Below are positions 35,705 through 43,942 of a stretch of DNA of 53,537 bases, in pieces (positions within the stretch are counted from its first letter, which is position 1; each line of letters starts with the position of its first letter). The translations under genes were made by a program, and so were the position numbers. The stretch is from an uncultured Calothrix sp. (GTDB lineage Bacteria > Cyanobacteriota > Cyanobacteriia > Cyanobacteriales > Nostocaceae): the NCBI GenBank assembly GCA_937973965.1, contig CALJJQ010000120.1, positions 1 through 53,537 of the forward strand, given 5' to 3'. Under the pieces are notes generated by a model, which worked only from the letters and a program-made list of their open reading frames with translations, searched no databases and was not told the origin of the DNA.

Positions 35705-35808
35705 TTTCTCACAAAATCCTAAAACCGACAGGGAGTAGGGAATAGTGATTAGGGAGTAGAAGGGAAATAAATCCGTCACTCAAGACTCATAACTTACTTG
35801 TGAGAAAT
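35705..35808. repeat. Roughly 100-bp intergenic repeat with terminal inverted repeats (copy 1)
   Basis: The element starts TTTCTCACAAAATCCTAAAA and ends TTACTTGTGAGAAAT, so TTTCTCACAA and TTGTGAGAAA form terminal inverted repeats. The middle carries CAGGGAGTAGGGAATAG. A homologous copy with the same order of blocks starts at 39295. It is MITE-like and lies between the SAF oxidoreductase and GT4 genes. Confidence 0.65.
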
Positions 35809-35922
35809 CCGGGGTAAATCAAGGGATTAAATTCGCATTGACTTAGCGATTGACCATTAGAGACACACCCAGATGTGGAGGCATTATGCCAAATCATATT
35901 CAAAAACTCAGGGAATACTGAT

Positions 35923-37017
35923 ATGAAAATTGCTCTCGTCCATGATTATTTAACCCAGCGTGGTGGGGCAGAGCGTGTATTTGAACTACTATGTAAACGC
36001 TACCCCGACGCTGATATATATACATCATTATATGACCGCGATCGCACAATTGATTTAGGCGACCGGATTGTTAATACCACCTTTTTACAAAAAATCCCTG
36101 GTGCAGCCAAATACTTTCGCCTCATGGCACCCTTTTATTTTCCAGCATTTCGGGCCTTGGATTTACAAGACTACGATCTAATCATTAGTAGTAGTACAAG
36201 CTTTGCAAAAGCAGTCAGAAAAAAGCCCGGAGCTAAACATATTTGTTTTTGTCACAACATTACACGGTTTTTGTGGGATACGGAAACCTATTTGCGAGAA
36301 TATGGAGATTACCGTTACTTTGCCCCTTTAATTGAGCAAATTTTTGGGGTGATGCGCAAGGTAGATCTGTCCTATTCCCAGGAACCAGACCTGTATATTG
36401 CCAATTCTAGCATTGTCGCCCGCCGGATTCAAAAAACTTACGGCAAACAAGCCATCGTCATTAATTATCCCATTGATACGCACAAATTCACCTATTCTAA
36501 CGTCAAAGACGAATATTACCTTGCTTCTGCCCGAATGATTAGCTATAAACGACTAGATATCATAATTGAAGCATTCAATTGGTTAGGATGGCGATTATTA
36601 ATTTCTGGTGATGGTCCAGAACGGGAAAGACTACAAGCTAGGGCAATGCCAAACGTGGAATTTTTAGGACATGTTAGTGACGCTAAACGCACACAACTGT
36701 TTGCTGAGGCTAAATCAGTAATCGTTGCAGCTTTAGAAGACTATGGATTAGTACCAGTAGAAGCAAATGCTAGTGGTACACCCGTAGTTGCCTACGGAGC
36801 AGGTGGTGTTTTAGACACCCAAATTCCCGGTAAAACCGGCGTATTTTTCAAACGTCAGACCCCGGAATCATTGCAAGCTGCCTTGATGGAAGCTGAAACC
36901 ACAAACTGGAATTACGAAATTATACGTAATCACGCCGTCCAAAACTTTTCCGAGGAAGCCTTTTTCGGCAAGGTGAACCAAGTAATTGCACAGGCTTGTA
37001 GCTTCCAAAAATCATAA
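35923..37017 (+). CDS. Glycosyltransferase family 4
   Basis: 364 residues from ATG 35923; codons upstream to 35875 are not supported. It has a GT-B fold: N-terminal MKIALVHDYLTQRGGAERVFELL, and a C-terminal nucleotide-sugar site with SARMISYKRLDIIIEAF, LISGDGPERERL and the E-x7-E-like EDYGLVPVEANASGTPVV. It transfers a sugar with retention of configuration onto the growing polysaccharide at the inner face of the plasma membrane. It is 30 bp upstream of the Wzc-like gene and surely cotranscribed with it. Confidence 0.9.
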   Translation: MKIALVHDYLTQRGGAERVFELLCKRYPDADIYTSLYDRDRTIDLGDRIVNTTFLQKIPGAAKYFRLMAPFYFPAFRALDLQDYDLIISSSTSFAKAVRKKPGAKHICFCHNITRFLWDTETYLREYGDYRYFAPLIEQIFGVMRKVDLSYSQEPDLYIANSSIVARRIQKTYGKQAIVINYPIDTHKFTYSNVKDEYYLASARMISYKRLDIIIEAFNWLGWRLLISGDGPERERLQARAMPNVEFLGHVSDAKRTQLFAEAKSVIVAALEDYGLVPVEANASGTPVVAYGAGGVLDTQIPGKTGVFFKRQTPESLQAALMEAETTNWNYEIIRNHAVQNFSEEAFFGKVNQVIAQACSFQKS

Positions 37018-37047
37018 ACTGATTTGTTAGCTGAGGGATAAAAACAA

Positions 37048-39282
37048 GTGATTCAGACCACAGTCAATCCAGTTCTCAAACCAGCCACGGATAACGATCC
37101 GGGGTATGGACAATTGTTTGCAGTATTAGTTAGACGATTTCCTTGGTTCCTAGGAGTATTCTTAGCTTCAATTGCGATCGCCGGATTCATCACCAAACGA
37201 ACTCCAAGCACCTATCAAAGTGGAATGCAACTGCTGGTCGAACCCAATTTCAGGGGTAAACAGCAAGGTGGTGAGGTTTCTGGAACCCAATTTACCGACC
37301 CCAGTATCGAGATCGACACGGCGACACAGTTAAATTTGATGCGTAATACCGAACACATCCAAAAAGCCGTGGCCATGTTGGAAGCGGAGTATCCCGACCT
37401 GACGGTTGAGCAGGTACGGCGCTCCTTAGCCTTATCCCAAGTTAAGGAAAAAGAAGATAACGTCGCTACCAAAATATTTGACGCAAAATATACCGACACA
37501 GACCCAGTAAAAACCCAACGTGTTCTCGAAGCCCTGCAAAAAGTCTATTTAGAATACAACGAACAACAGCAGGAAGATCGCCTCAGCAAAGGTTTGAAAG
37601 TGATTAACGAACAACTCGAACGGGTGCGCAAAGACCTAGCGGATTCGGAAACCCGATTACTGAGATTTCGTAAAACCCAAAACCTAACCGATCCGGAATC
37701 CCAAGTCAAAAATCTTGAGCAGGAATTAGCGGTAATTGAACAGGAACGACGTAATGTCCGCGCTCAACATAATGAGGTTCTAGCAAGATACAATTCCTTA
37801 AGGACTCAGTTGCAACGCACACCCCAAAACGCCCTGGTATCAGCCCGCTTAAGCCAATCAACCCGCTACCAATCATTGCTCAACGAGATCCAAAAAACCA
37901 ATTTAGCCTTGGAACAGGAGAGGTTACGGTTTACCGATGAGGCTCCCAGTGTAGTTAAACTCGTGGAACAGCGTCAACGCCAACAAATACTCCTCCAACA
38001 GGAAGTTGCCAAAACCTTGGGAGGAGACCCCAATGCAATTAACCAGGTGATTACCAACGACCTGCAAGCCCAAGGTAATGATAGCCAAATTGACTTGAAT
38101 TTGGCAGCCCAACTGGTAGAAGCTCAAACCAATATTTTCGGGTTACAAGCTCGCGATCAAACCTTGAACCAAAAAGAAAATCAAGTGCGAGCTGAATTAA
38201 AACGCTATCCGGCTCTGTTGGCGGAATTTAACCGCTTACAGCCCCTTGTCAACCTCAATCGCCAAAGATTAGAGGAATTGCTGAGGGCAGAACAAAAACT
38301 CCGTCAGGAATTGGATAAGGGTGGATTTGTTTGGGAAGTGGTGGAAAAACCCCAAAAAGGTATCTTTCAGGGACCAAACATGCAGCAGAACTTGATGCTA
38401 GGAGGTGTGGTCGGGTTAATTTTAGGGGGAATTACCGCCGCAATCCGGGAAGCTTCCGATGATGCTGTCCACACAACAGCCGAACTCGAAAAACAATTTG
38501 CCATTCCCATATTGGGTACTACCCCCAAACTCCCACCCGCAAGAAACCGGGATTCGGTAATCAAATTACCCTTCGGGAAACCCGATGCATCTGCACCTTG
38601 GACAATCCAAGTTCTCCAGTCTCCTCCCCGATGGGAATCCTTGGACTTAATTTACAAAAATATTGAGCTGCTCAATTCTGTGACAGCGCTCAAATCATTG
38701 ATGGTGACATCAGCCTTACCTGACGACGGCAAATCCGCTTTAGCTTTGGGATTAGCCATGAGTGCAGCTCGTTTGCACAAACGCGTCCTGCTGATTGATG
38801 CCAATCTCCGGGAACCGAGTTTACATAAACAATTGAACCTACCCAACGAACAGGGTTTATCCACCTTGTTATCCAACGAAGTGGATTTACCCAACCAGAT
38901 TAACATCCAATCCTCCGGTTCCTCGTTTATTGATATACTGACAGCAGGTCCAGTACCTGCCGACCCAGCTAACCTACTCAGTTCTCCCCGAATGAACCAA
39001 TTAATGGCCACCTTCGAGGATAATTACGATCTAGTCTTGGTTGATGCACCTCATGTATTGGGAATAGTTGATGCATTGTTAGCAGGTTCCGCTTGTCGTA
39101 GCACAATCATGGTCGCAAGCATTGGTCGAATTACGCGATCGCAATTAGCCCAAGCTACAGCAATGTTAACCAAACTGAATTTAATCGGAGTAGTTGCAAA
39201 CGGAGTCAGTAATTCCAACAGCACCTATATTCCTTATAATCAGCAACATCGTTTAGCCCTGCAACAAGCTGTCGAAAAGTAA
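37048..39282 (+). CDS. Wzc-like polysaccharide co-polymerase with tyrosine-kinase-type ATPase domain
   Basis: 744 residues from GTG 37048, supported by GAGGG about 10 nt upstream. A Wzz-type domain begins with a membrane helix (WFLGVFLASIAIAGFI, about 34-49), a long coiled-coil region follows (about 180-420), and a second helix lies near 448-465 (LMLGGVVGLILGGITAAI). The cytoplasmic P-loop domain has Walker A LPDDGKSA (557-564), A' LLIDANLR and B LVLVDAP (662-668). Compared with bacterial tyrosine kinases, Asp559 replaces the usual Gly of PGxGKS and Asn586 replaces the second Asp of DxDxR. The C-terminal Tyr cluster is reduced to Tyr727 and Tyr730. It likely controls chain length and export of the HEP. 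Confidence 0.88.
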   Translation: MIQTTVNPVLKPATDNDPGYGQLFAVLVRRFPWFLGVFLASIAIAGFITKRTPSTYQSGMQLLVEPNFRGKQQGGEVSGTQFTDPSIEIDTATQLNLMRNTEHIQKAVAMLEAEYPDLTVEQVRRSLALSQVKEKEDNVATKIFDAKYTDTDPVKTQRVLEALQKVYLEYNEQQQEDRLSKGLKVINEQLERVRKDLADSETRLLRFRKTQNLTDPESQVKNLEQELAVIEQERRNVRAQHNEVLARYNSLRTQLQRTPQNALVSARLSQSTRYQSLLNEIQKTNLALEQERLRFTDEAPSVVKLVEQRQRQQILLQQEVAKTLGGDPNAINQVITNDLQAQGNDSQIDLNLAAQLVEAQTNIFGLQARDQTLNQKENQVRAELKRYPALLAEFNRLQPLVNLNRQRLEELLRAEQKLRQELDKGGFVWEVVEKPQKGIFQGPNMQQNLMLGGVVGLILGGITAAIREASDDAVHTTAELEKQFAIPILGTTPKLPPARNRDSVIKLPFGKPDASAPWTIQVLQSPPRWESLDLIYKNIELLNSVTALKSLMVTSALPDDGKSALALGLAMSAARLHKRVLLIDANLREPSLHKQLNLPNEQGLSTLLSNEVDLPNQINIQSSGSSFIDILTAGPVPADPANLLSSPRMNQLMATFEDNYDLVLVDAPHVLGIVDALLAGSACRSTIMVASIGRITRSQLAQATAMLTKLNLIGVVANGVSNSNSTYIPYNQQHRLALQQAVEK

Positions 39283-39294
39283 TCATCACCAGGA

Positions 39295-39392
39295 TTTCTC
39301 ACAAACCCCTAAAACTTACAGGGAGTAGGGAATGGGGAATAGGGAATAGTAGGAAAATTAATCCATTACTCAACCCTTACCCTCACTTACTT
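39295..39392. repeat. Roughly 100-bp intergenic repeat (copy 2)
   Basis: The block order is the same as at 35705: TTTCTCACAAA, CCTAAAAC, ACAGGGAGTAGGGAAT, AATxxATCCxTxACTCAA, ACTTACTTG. The right terminal inverted repeat is degenerate here. It starts 12 bp after the stop of the Wzc-like gene and may form part of its 3' end. Confidence 0.65.
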
Positions 39393-39720
39393 GAAATGCA
39401 GGGTGAAAGTTTTTGGTTTTTAGTATTTGTTATATTCCTCAATGTCGATACAACTATAAAACATGCGATTTTGTCTTATCAATCAGGACGCGATCGCATT
39501 TTTTATTTGCCTATTGCCTACCACCAATTAAAAAGTTCCGTATCCTGTATCTTTTAATTCTGCAATCAATAAACCTACAGCTTTCAGTCAAACCCCATGT
39601 CGTTGGAACACAACCAAACAAGAAAATAGCCTGTTCCCAATCCCTCTGCATCAAGGGAGTACGAACATTCACTGGTTTTTGATGAAAAAATACAAAAAAA
39701 ACAAATTAATCTGTGGATAA

Positions 39721-39729
39721 TGCTATAAT
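39721..39729 (+). promoter_or_regulatory. Extended -10 promoter candidate for hepC
   Basis: TGCTATAAT fits an extended -10 element (TGnTATAAT) for a vegetative-type sigma factor. No good -35 lies 17 bp upstream, as is common for extended -10 promoters. A start site about 7 bp downstream would give a long leader to hepC. Confidence 0.4.
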
Positions 39730-40173
39730 AGCGATTGAGAATTCATAGCTAAAAACTAGGTATTTACCCAGCTTTGACAGTTTATCACAGCTTAATAATC
39801 TCGGTAGTGAGCAGCCAATAAATTAAAGACTGAATAAAGAATGAACCTAATATTTTGTCATCAGTAAAGATGTTAGGTATCCTAGAAATTAAGCAATCTG
39901 CAAAAAATACAAACAATCAGCAGTAGAAATCCGCAATCTTGTGGAAATCAACCTCTGAAAAAATAAGTAATTAGGCAAACAGGTCTGCTCAAGAAATCCC
40001 CCAACCAGTAGCAAAACTTCAGTAGAAAAACTGTCCACCGCCCTTGCAACCGTATCAGTATTTTTTGGGAAAGCTGGGAATATATAATTTGCAAGCATTA
40101 CTAGCATCAAATTGCGTATACAGTGGACTATCTTCCAGTCCAAGTGTCTGACAATCAATTAAGTATAATCAAT

Positions 40174-40962
40174 ATGAAAACCTCCATAATTCCAAAATTA
40201 GACAATGCTCCCAGAATTGAGAACAGTTACAACAGTCGAGATTTCACCGAAAATAAATTAGAAAATACTAGTGACTCCCCCTACTGTAGTTTGAAATGGC
40301 GGATGGGACAACTATTAGTTTTGCCAGCAGGACAACAAAAACAACCTTACTTACCAGCACTTGATAATACTGAGAACCTAGTTAAATGCCTAAAACATTC
40401 TCCTGTTAGCATCGTTCGTTTAGATCCCCATCTGGGAGAATATCGAATCAAAACCTGGACACAAGCCTGCGCACAAGCGGAAAAACCAGTTTATTTAAAT
40501 ATATCCCGATTAGAAAGACATTTTCAATCACCAAGCAACTTGAGCAAACCTGTGCAATTGGTGCTGGAATGGATGGTCGCATTGATATTACTAATTGCTC
40601 TGAGTCCAGTTTTTTTGTGCTTGCTTACAGTGATGCAGATATATTCTCCCGGTGAAGTATTTTTTTCAGAATGGTATGTTGGCAAAAGAGGAAAAATCTT
40701 TCAGCGACTCAAACTCCATATCCAGGATGAAAACAACTTCGCAACTTGGACACTTTGCAAATTAGGTTTAGATAACCTACCCCAGCTGATCAATGTTCTG
40801 CGTGGGGAAATATCTTTGTTTGGACACCGAGGTTGGTCTCTAGAGGAGGTATTAGAACAAAATCGGGAATTTTCACAAAGCAAAGGATTTTTCGGAGTCA
40901 CCAGCAAGTGGCAAGTTGAACCAGATACTAAAGTACTACATTTAGATAGTCAAACCCTGTAA
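40174..40962 (+). CDS. hepC: HepC-like sugar transferase (polyprenyl-phosphate phosphoglycosyl transferase family)
   Basis: 262 residues from ATG 40174; an in-frame GTG at 40123 would add 17 residues. The first 120 residues are unlike known domains. A membrane helix (VLEWMVALILLIALSPVFLCLL, about 130-151) leads into the bacterial sugar transferase domain: YSPGEVFFSEWYVGKRGKIFQRLK, LGLDNLPQLINVLRGEISLFGHRG. The catalytic Asp-Glu dyad of this family is Asp200-Asn201 here, and PRP is replaced by HRG. It would start chain synthesis by moving a sugar phosphate to a lipid carrier, if active. Identification rests on position immediately before hepA, as in Anabaena, plus the domain. Confidence 0.82.
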   Translation: MKTSIIPKLDNAPRIENSYNSRDFTENKLENTSDSPYCSLKWRMGQLLVLPAGQQKQPYLPALDNTENLVKCLKHSPVSIVRLDPHLGEYRIKTWTQACAQAEKPVYLNISRLERHFQSPSNLSKPVQLVLEWMVALILLIALSPVFLCLLTVMQIYSPGEVFFSEWYVGKRGKIFQRLKLHIQDENNFATWTLCKLGLDNLPQLINVLRGEISLFGHRGWSLEEVLEQNREFSQSKGFFGVTSKWQVEPDTKVLHLDSQTL

Positions 40963-41044
40963 TTTGCAAATTGGATTAGGGGATTGTCGCTGGAATATGG
41001 TAATCCCCCACCAAAACCAGGAAGATGTTGGGAAAACAAACTAG

Positions 41045-41075
41045 AAACCCGACTTATTGAGGAAGTCGGGTTTTT
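41045..41075 (+). terminator. Rho-independent terminator after hepC
   Basis: AAACCCGACTT (41045-41055) pairs with AAGTCGGGTTT (41063-41073) over a 7-nt loop and is followed by further T residues. It lies 83 bp after the hepC stop. It separates hepC from hepA and implies that hepA has its own promoter in the remaining roughly 390 bp. Confidence 0.88.
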
Positions 41076-41429
41076 CAGTAAGCAATTTTCTACCCATATC
41101 TTAAAGTATTTGTTTAAAGTATTTATGAGGTATTGATACTAGTCATACTTAGTGCCAAGATTAAGTAGTGTAAAAAATTTCATTGGCTACTGATTAACTA
41201 ATCAATATTTTCAGATTTTGTGCAGAGTCAGGAAATTCATTGATGGAAATACTCCAAATCATCCATAGACACCTAGTTACTTCTTGCCAAAGTCATCAAA
41301 AACACTTTATTCAAGTCGCTAAACTAATTACATTATTTATCCTATCCCAATTAACTGCAAAATTTAATTTCTACCTCTTGCCAAACTGACAACACCTTAA
41401 CCTGATGTTAATAAGGTTGCACCAAAATC

Positions 41430-41455
41430 GATTATTCTGTACTGACGAGTTAAAC
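41430..41455 (+). promoter_or_regulatory. 26-bp box shared with the rfbF upstream region (copy 2)
   Basis: GAxxATTCTGTACTGACGAGxxAAAC, with the exact 16-mer at 41434-41449. It ends 12 bp before the hepA ATG, so here it would lie at or after the transcription start, in the leader. The different distances in the two genes (12 versus about 250 bp) argue for a protein or RNA binding element instead of core promoter sequence. Confidence 0.6.
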
Positions 41456-41467
41456 GTATAAAAAATT

Positions 41468-43300
41468 ATGGGTCTTCAAATATCATCTCTCATGCGAAGT
41501 CTAGTCAAGGCGACAAAGTTTTGGCAGGATAATTATTTAATCTTACGGGAGTTTAAACACTTTCGTCGGGCTACTGTTCTTGCGGTTATCTTTACCCTAT
41601 TTACAGCATCCTTTGAAGGGGTGAGTATTGGTTTTTTACTATCCTTTCTTCAAAGCTTAATTTCACCCGACCAACCAGCGAAAATTGGGATTGCTATTCT
41701 TGATAACTGGATTAGTGCCAATGCAGCAGTAATTAATCCCCTTTACGTTGTTTCCCTATTAATTCTATTAAGTACCTGGATTCGTTCCCTATTTGGTTAT
41801 TTTGCTGGTATTTACAACGAAAAAGTTCAATTACTTCTAGCAGACCGCTTAAGAAAACAAATATTTGAACAATTACAATCTCTTCCCCTTGGTTATTTTA
41901 CCGATACTCGCTCCGGGGAAATAGTCAACACCATGACAACGGAAATTGAAAGGTTAAAACAAGTATTTGGAGGAGTAGCCTTTTTCCTCACCCGCGCAGC
42001 AGTAGTGGTAGTTTACTTCATCTGCATGTTTTTAATTTCTTGGCAATTGTCCTTGATTTCCGTTTTAGTCTTTTCCCTATTAGCGGTTGGTTTAACCACC
42101 TTAAATCGAAGAGTTCGGGAAGCTAGTTTTGGAATTTCTGAAGCCAACGCCGTATTTAATTCCAATGCCTTTGAATTTATTAATGGAATTCGTACCGTCC
42201 AAGCCTTTGCTACCCAAGAATACGAACGCCGGCGATTTTATCATAACAGTTTAAAACTGTTAAACGCATCCAACAAAGTGGTCTATGCTTGGTTATTAGT
42301 GAAACCCATTGCCGAAGCGATCGCAACTACGGCGATGATTAGCTTGATTATTGTTTCCTTTACCAAGTTTACGATTCCAGCAGCTTCATTATTAACATTC
42401 TTCTTTGTATTGGTACGGGTAGTCCCCAGTGTTCAGGATATCAACGGTACATTAGCTTTCCTCAGTACCCTCAGTGGTTCCCTAGAAGCAATTAAGGAAT
42501 TATTACGTACCGACAACAAAACCTACTTTGAAAATGGCTATCTGCCCTTCAAAGGCTTAAAACGTTCCATTGATATCGTTTCTGTAGACTTTGCCTACGA
42601 CCAAAAAAATTTGGTGTTGCATAATGTCACCCTATCCATTGAGTCCGGGAAAATGACAGCCTTGGTGGGTTCTTCCGGTGCAGGTAAAACCACCCTAGCC
42701 GATTTGATCCCACGATTTTACGACCCCACGGAAGGGCAAATTTTCATTGATGGCGTAGATTTACGGACATTAGACATCAACACACTGCGTCAGCGCATGG
42801 CCGTTGTTAGCCAAGATACATTTATTTTTAATACCTCTGTACGTGAAAATATTGCCTACGGTTCCCCCGATGCAACCGAAGAGCAAATCCGTAAAGCCGC
42901 TAAATTAGCCAATGCCCTAGAATTTATTGAGGATATGCCGGAAGGATTTGATACTAGATTAGGAGACCGGGGGGTACGCTTATCAGGGGGACAACGGCAA
43001 CGAATTGCGATCGCTCGGGCTTTACTGCGTGACCCGGAAATCCTAATCTTAGATGAAGCCACCAGCGCCTTGGATTCGGTTTCCGAGAGATTAATTCAAG
43101 AATCAATCGAACAGTTATCCGTAGGTCGAACCGTAATTGCGATCGCTCACCGACTATCCACAATTGCCAAAGCAGATAAGGTGGTGGTTCTAGAAGGTGG
43201 ATATATTGTTGAACAAGGTAGGTATCAAGATTTACTAGAACAACGTGGCAAATTTTGGCGATATCACCAAATGCAGCACCAATCTGGATACGCTAGCTAA
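41468..43300 (+). CDS. hepA: HepA, ABC-type exporter for heterocyst envelope polysaccharide
   Basis: 610 residues, a half-size ABC exporter that must dimerise. Six hydrophobic helices lie within about 35-330. The nucleotide-binding domain has Walker A GSSGAGKT (401-408), signature LSGGQ (505-509), Walker B ILILDE (525-530) and switch His561. In Anabaena, HepA is required for the heterocyst envelope polysaccharide layer and is induced during differentiation; assignment here rests on length, family and neighbours. It would move polysaccharide or a lipid-linked intermediate across the plasma membrane. It is transcribed separately from hepC (terminator at 41045) with a long upstream region, in keeping with developmental control. 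Confidence 0.9.
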   Translation: MGLQISSLMRSLVKATKFWQDNYLILREFKHFRRATVLAVIFTLFTASFEGVSIGFLLSFLQSLISPDQPAKIGIAILDNWISANAAVINPLYVVSLLILLSTWIRSLFGYFAGIYNEKVQLLLADRLRKQIFEQLQSLPLGYFTDTRSGEIVNTMTTEIERLKQVFGGVAFFLTRAAVVVVYFICMFLISWQLSLISVLVFSLLAVGLTTLNRRVREASFGISEANAVFNSNAFEFINGIRTVQAFATQEYERRRFYHNSLKLLNASNKVVYAWLLVKPIAEAIATTAMISLIIVSFTKFTIPAASLLTFFFVLVRVVPSVQDINGTLAFLSTLSGSLEAIKELLRTDNKTYFENGYLPFKGLKRSIDIVSVDFAYDQKNLVLHNVTLSIESGKMTALVGSSGAGKTTLADLIPRFYDPTEGQIFIDGVDLRTLDINTLRQRMAVVSQDTFIFNTSVRENIAYGSPDATEEQIRKAAKLANALEFIEDMPEGFDTRLGDRGVRLSGGQRQRIAIARALLRDPEILILDEATSALDSVSERLIQESIEQLSVGRTVIAIAHRLSTIAKADKVVVLEGGYIVEQGRYQDLLEQRGKFWRYHQMQHQSGYAS

Positions 43301-43353
43301 TTTGAACTGGGAAGGAACCTAACCAAATAGCATTATTTTCCCACACCCTGTAG

Positions 43354-43378
43354 AGATGAACCGTTGGGTCGTCTTTTT
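43354..43378 (+). terminator. Likely hepA terminator
   Basis: AGATGAACC (43354-43362) pairs with GGGTCGTCT (43366-43374) with one mismatch and one G-T pair, loop GTT, followed by a T-run (TCTTTTTAT). It lies 53 bp after the hepA stop. Confidence 0.65.
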
Positions 43379-43620
43379 ATTTCACATTTTGAGGTTGAGC
43401 TAAAACCTGTTAAACCATAGTTAGAGCTTGCTGAAAAGTAGTAAAACTCTTATACTGTGAGCTTCGGAGGGTATTTTAGTTACAGAAAGTGCATAGAACC
43501 TCAAAAAACTGACATCTGTAGTTTTTTTGGTCTTGTGAAAATAGGAATCCGTAGGGTTAAAACTACTCCCTACTTCCTGTTCCCTACCCCCACGCAAAGA
43601 CTTTTACAGCAGACCCTAGA

Positions 43621-43681
43621 TACAGATGTGTTGCATCTGTACATACTACATTAAGTCCGCCCGCACTCAAATGTGGGCGGA
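43621..43681. repeat. Two adjacent hairpins
   Basis: TACAGATG (43621-43628) pairs with CATCTGTA (43634-43641). TCCGCCCGCA (43656-43665) pairs with TGTGGGCGGA (43672-43681) over a 6-nt loop, with one G-T pair. The second is GC-rich and stable, and a short T-rich stretch follows (ATCTTTATC). They could end a read-through transcript from hepA. Confidence 0.6.
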
Positions 43682-43942
43682 ATCTTTATCGCAAATTAAA
43701 GATTTTGTAGAGTATATCTACGTGTAATCCACATTTAAGATTACAGGGGTTAATATTATCACATTAGATATGTCACATATCTACATCCATCTGTGGAATC
43801 TGATTCAGGGTGTAATAAGTGTGGCAGTAAGATTACATAGTTCACTCAACTAGTCGGGGTTTTTACGTCTTTCGTAATCATCAGAAGTGCAAAGTGATTC
43901 ACTATTAGTTATTTTTATACTTTCACTTTTACTTATACACCC

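Larger units (their letters stand above)
39283..40173. other. Long intergenic region upstream of hepC
   Basis: About 890 bp. It contains copy 2 of the roughly 100-bp repeat (39295-39392) and an extended -10 promoter candidate near 39721. Open frames such as 39413-39682 have no coding character. If the promoter is used, hepC would have a leader of about 440 nt. Confidence 0.5.
43301..43942. other. Intergenic region after hepA with several hairpins
   Basis: About 640 bp with a terminator (43354-43378) and two hairpins (43621-43641, 43656-43681). The frame 43457-43654 is low complexity and runs through CCCTACTTCC repeats, so it is rejected. The last 250 bp are AT-rich and likely hold the promoter of the GT2 series. 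Confidence 0.5.

Noticed and set aside
39413-39682. 89-codon frame between the Wzc-like gene and hepC
   Set aside because: TTG/GTG-type start, no motif, lies in the repeat-bearing spacer.
43457-43654. 65-codon frame after hepA
   Set aside because: It crosses CCCTACTTCC repeats and a hairpin and has no conserved pattern.
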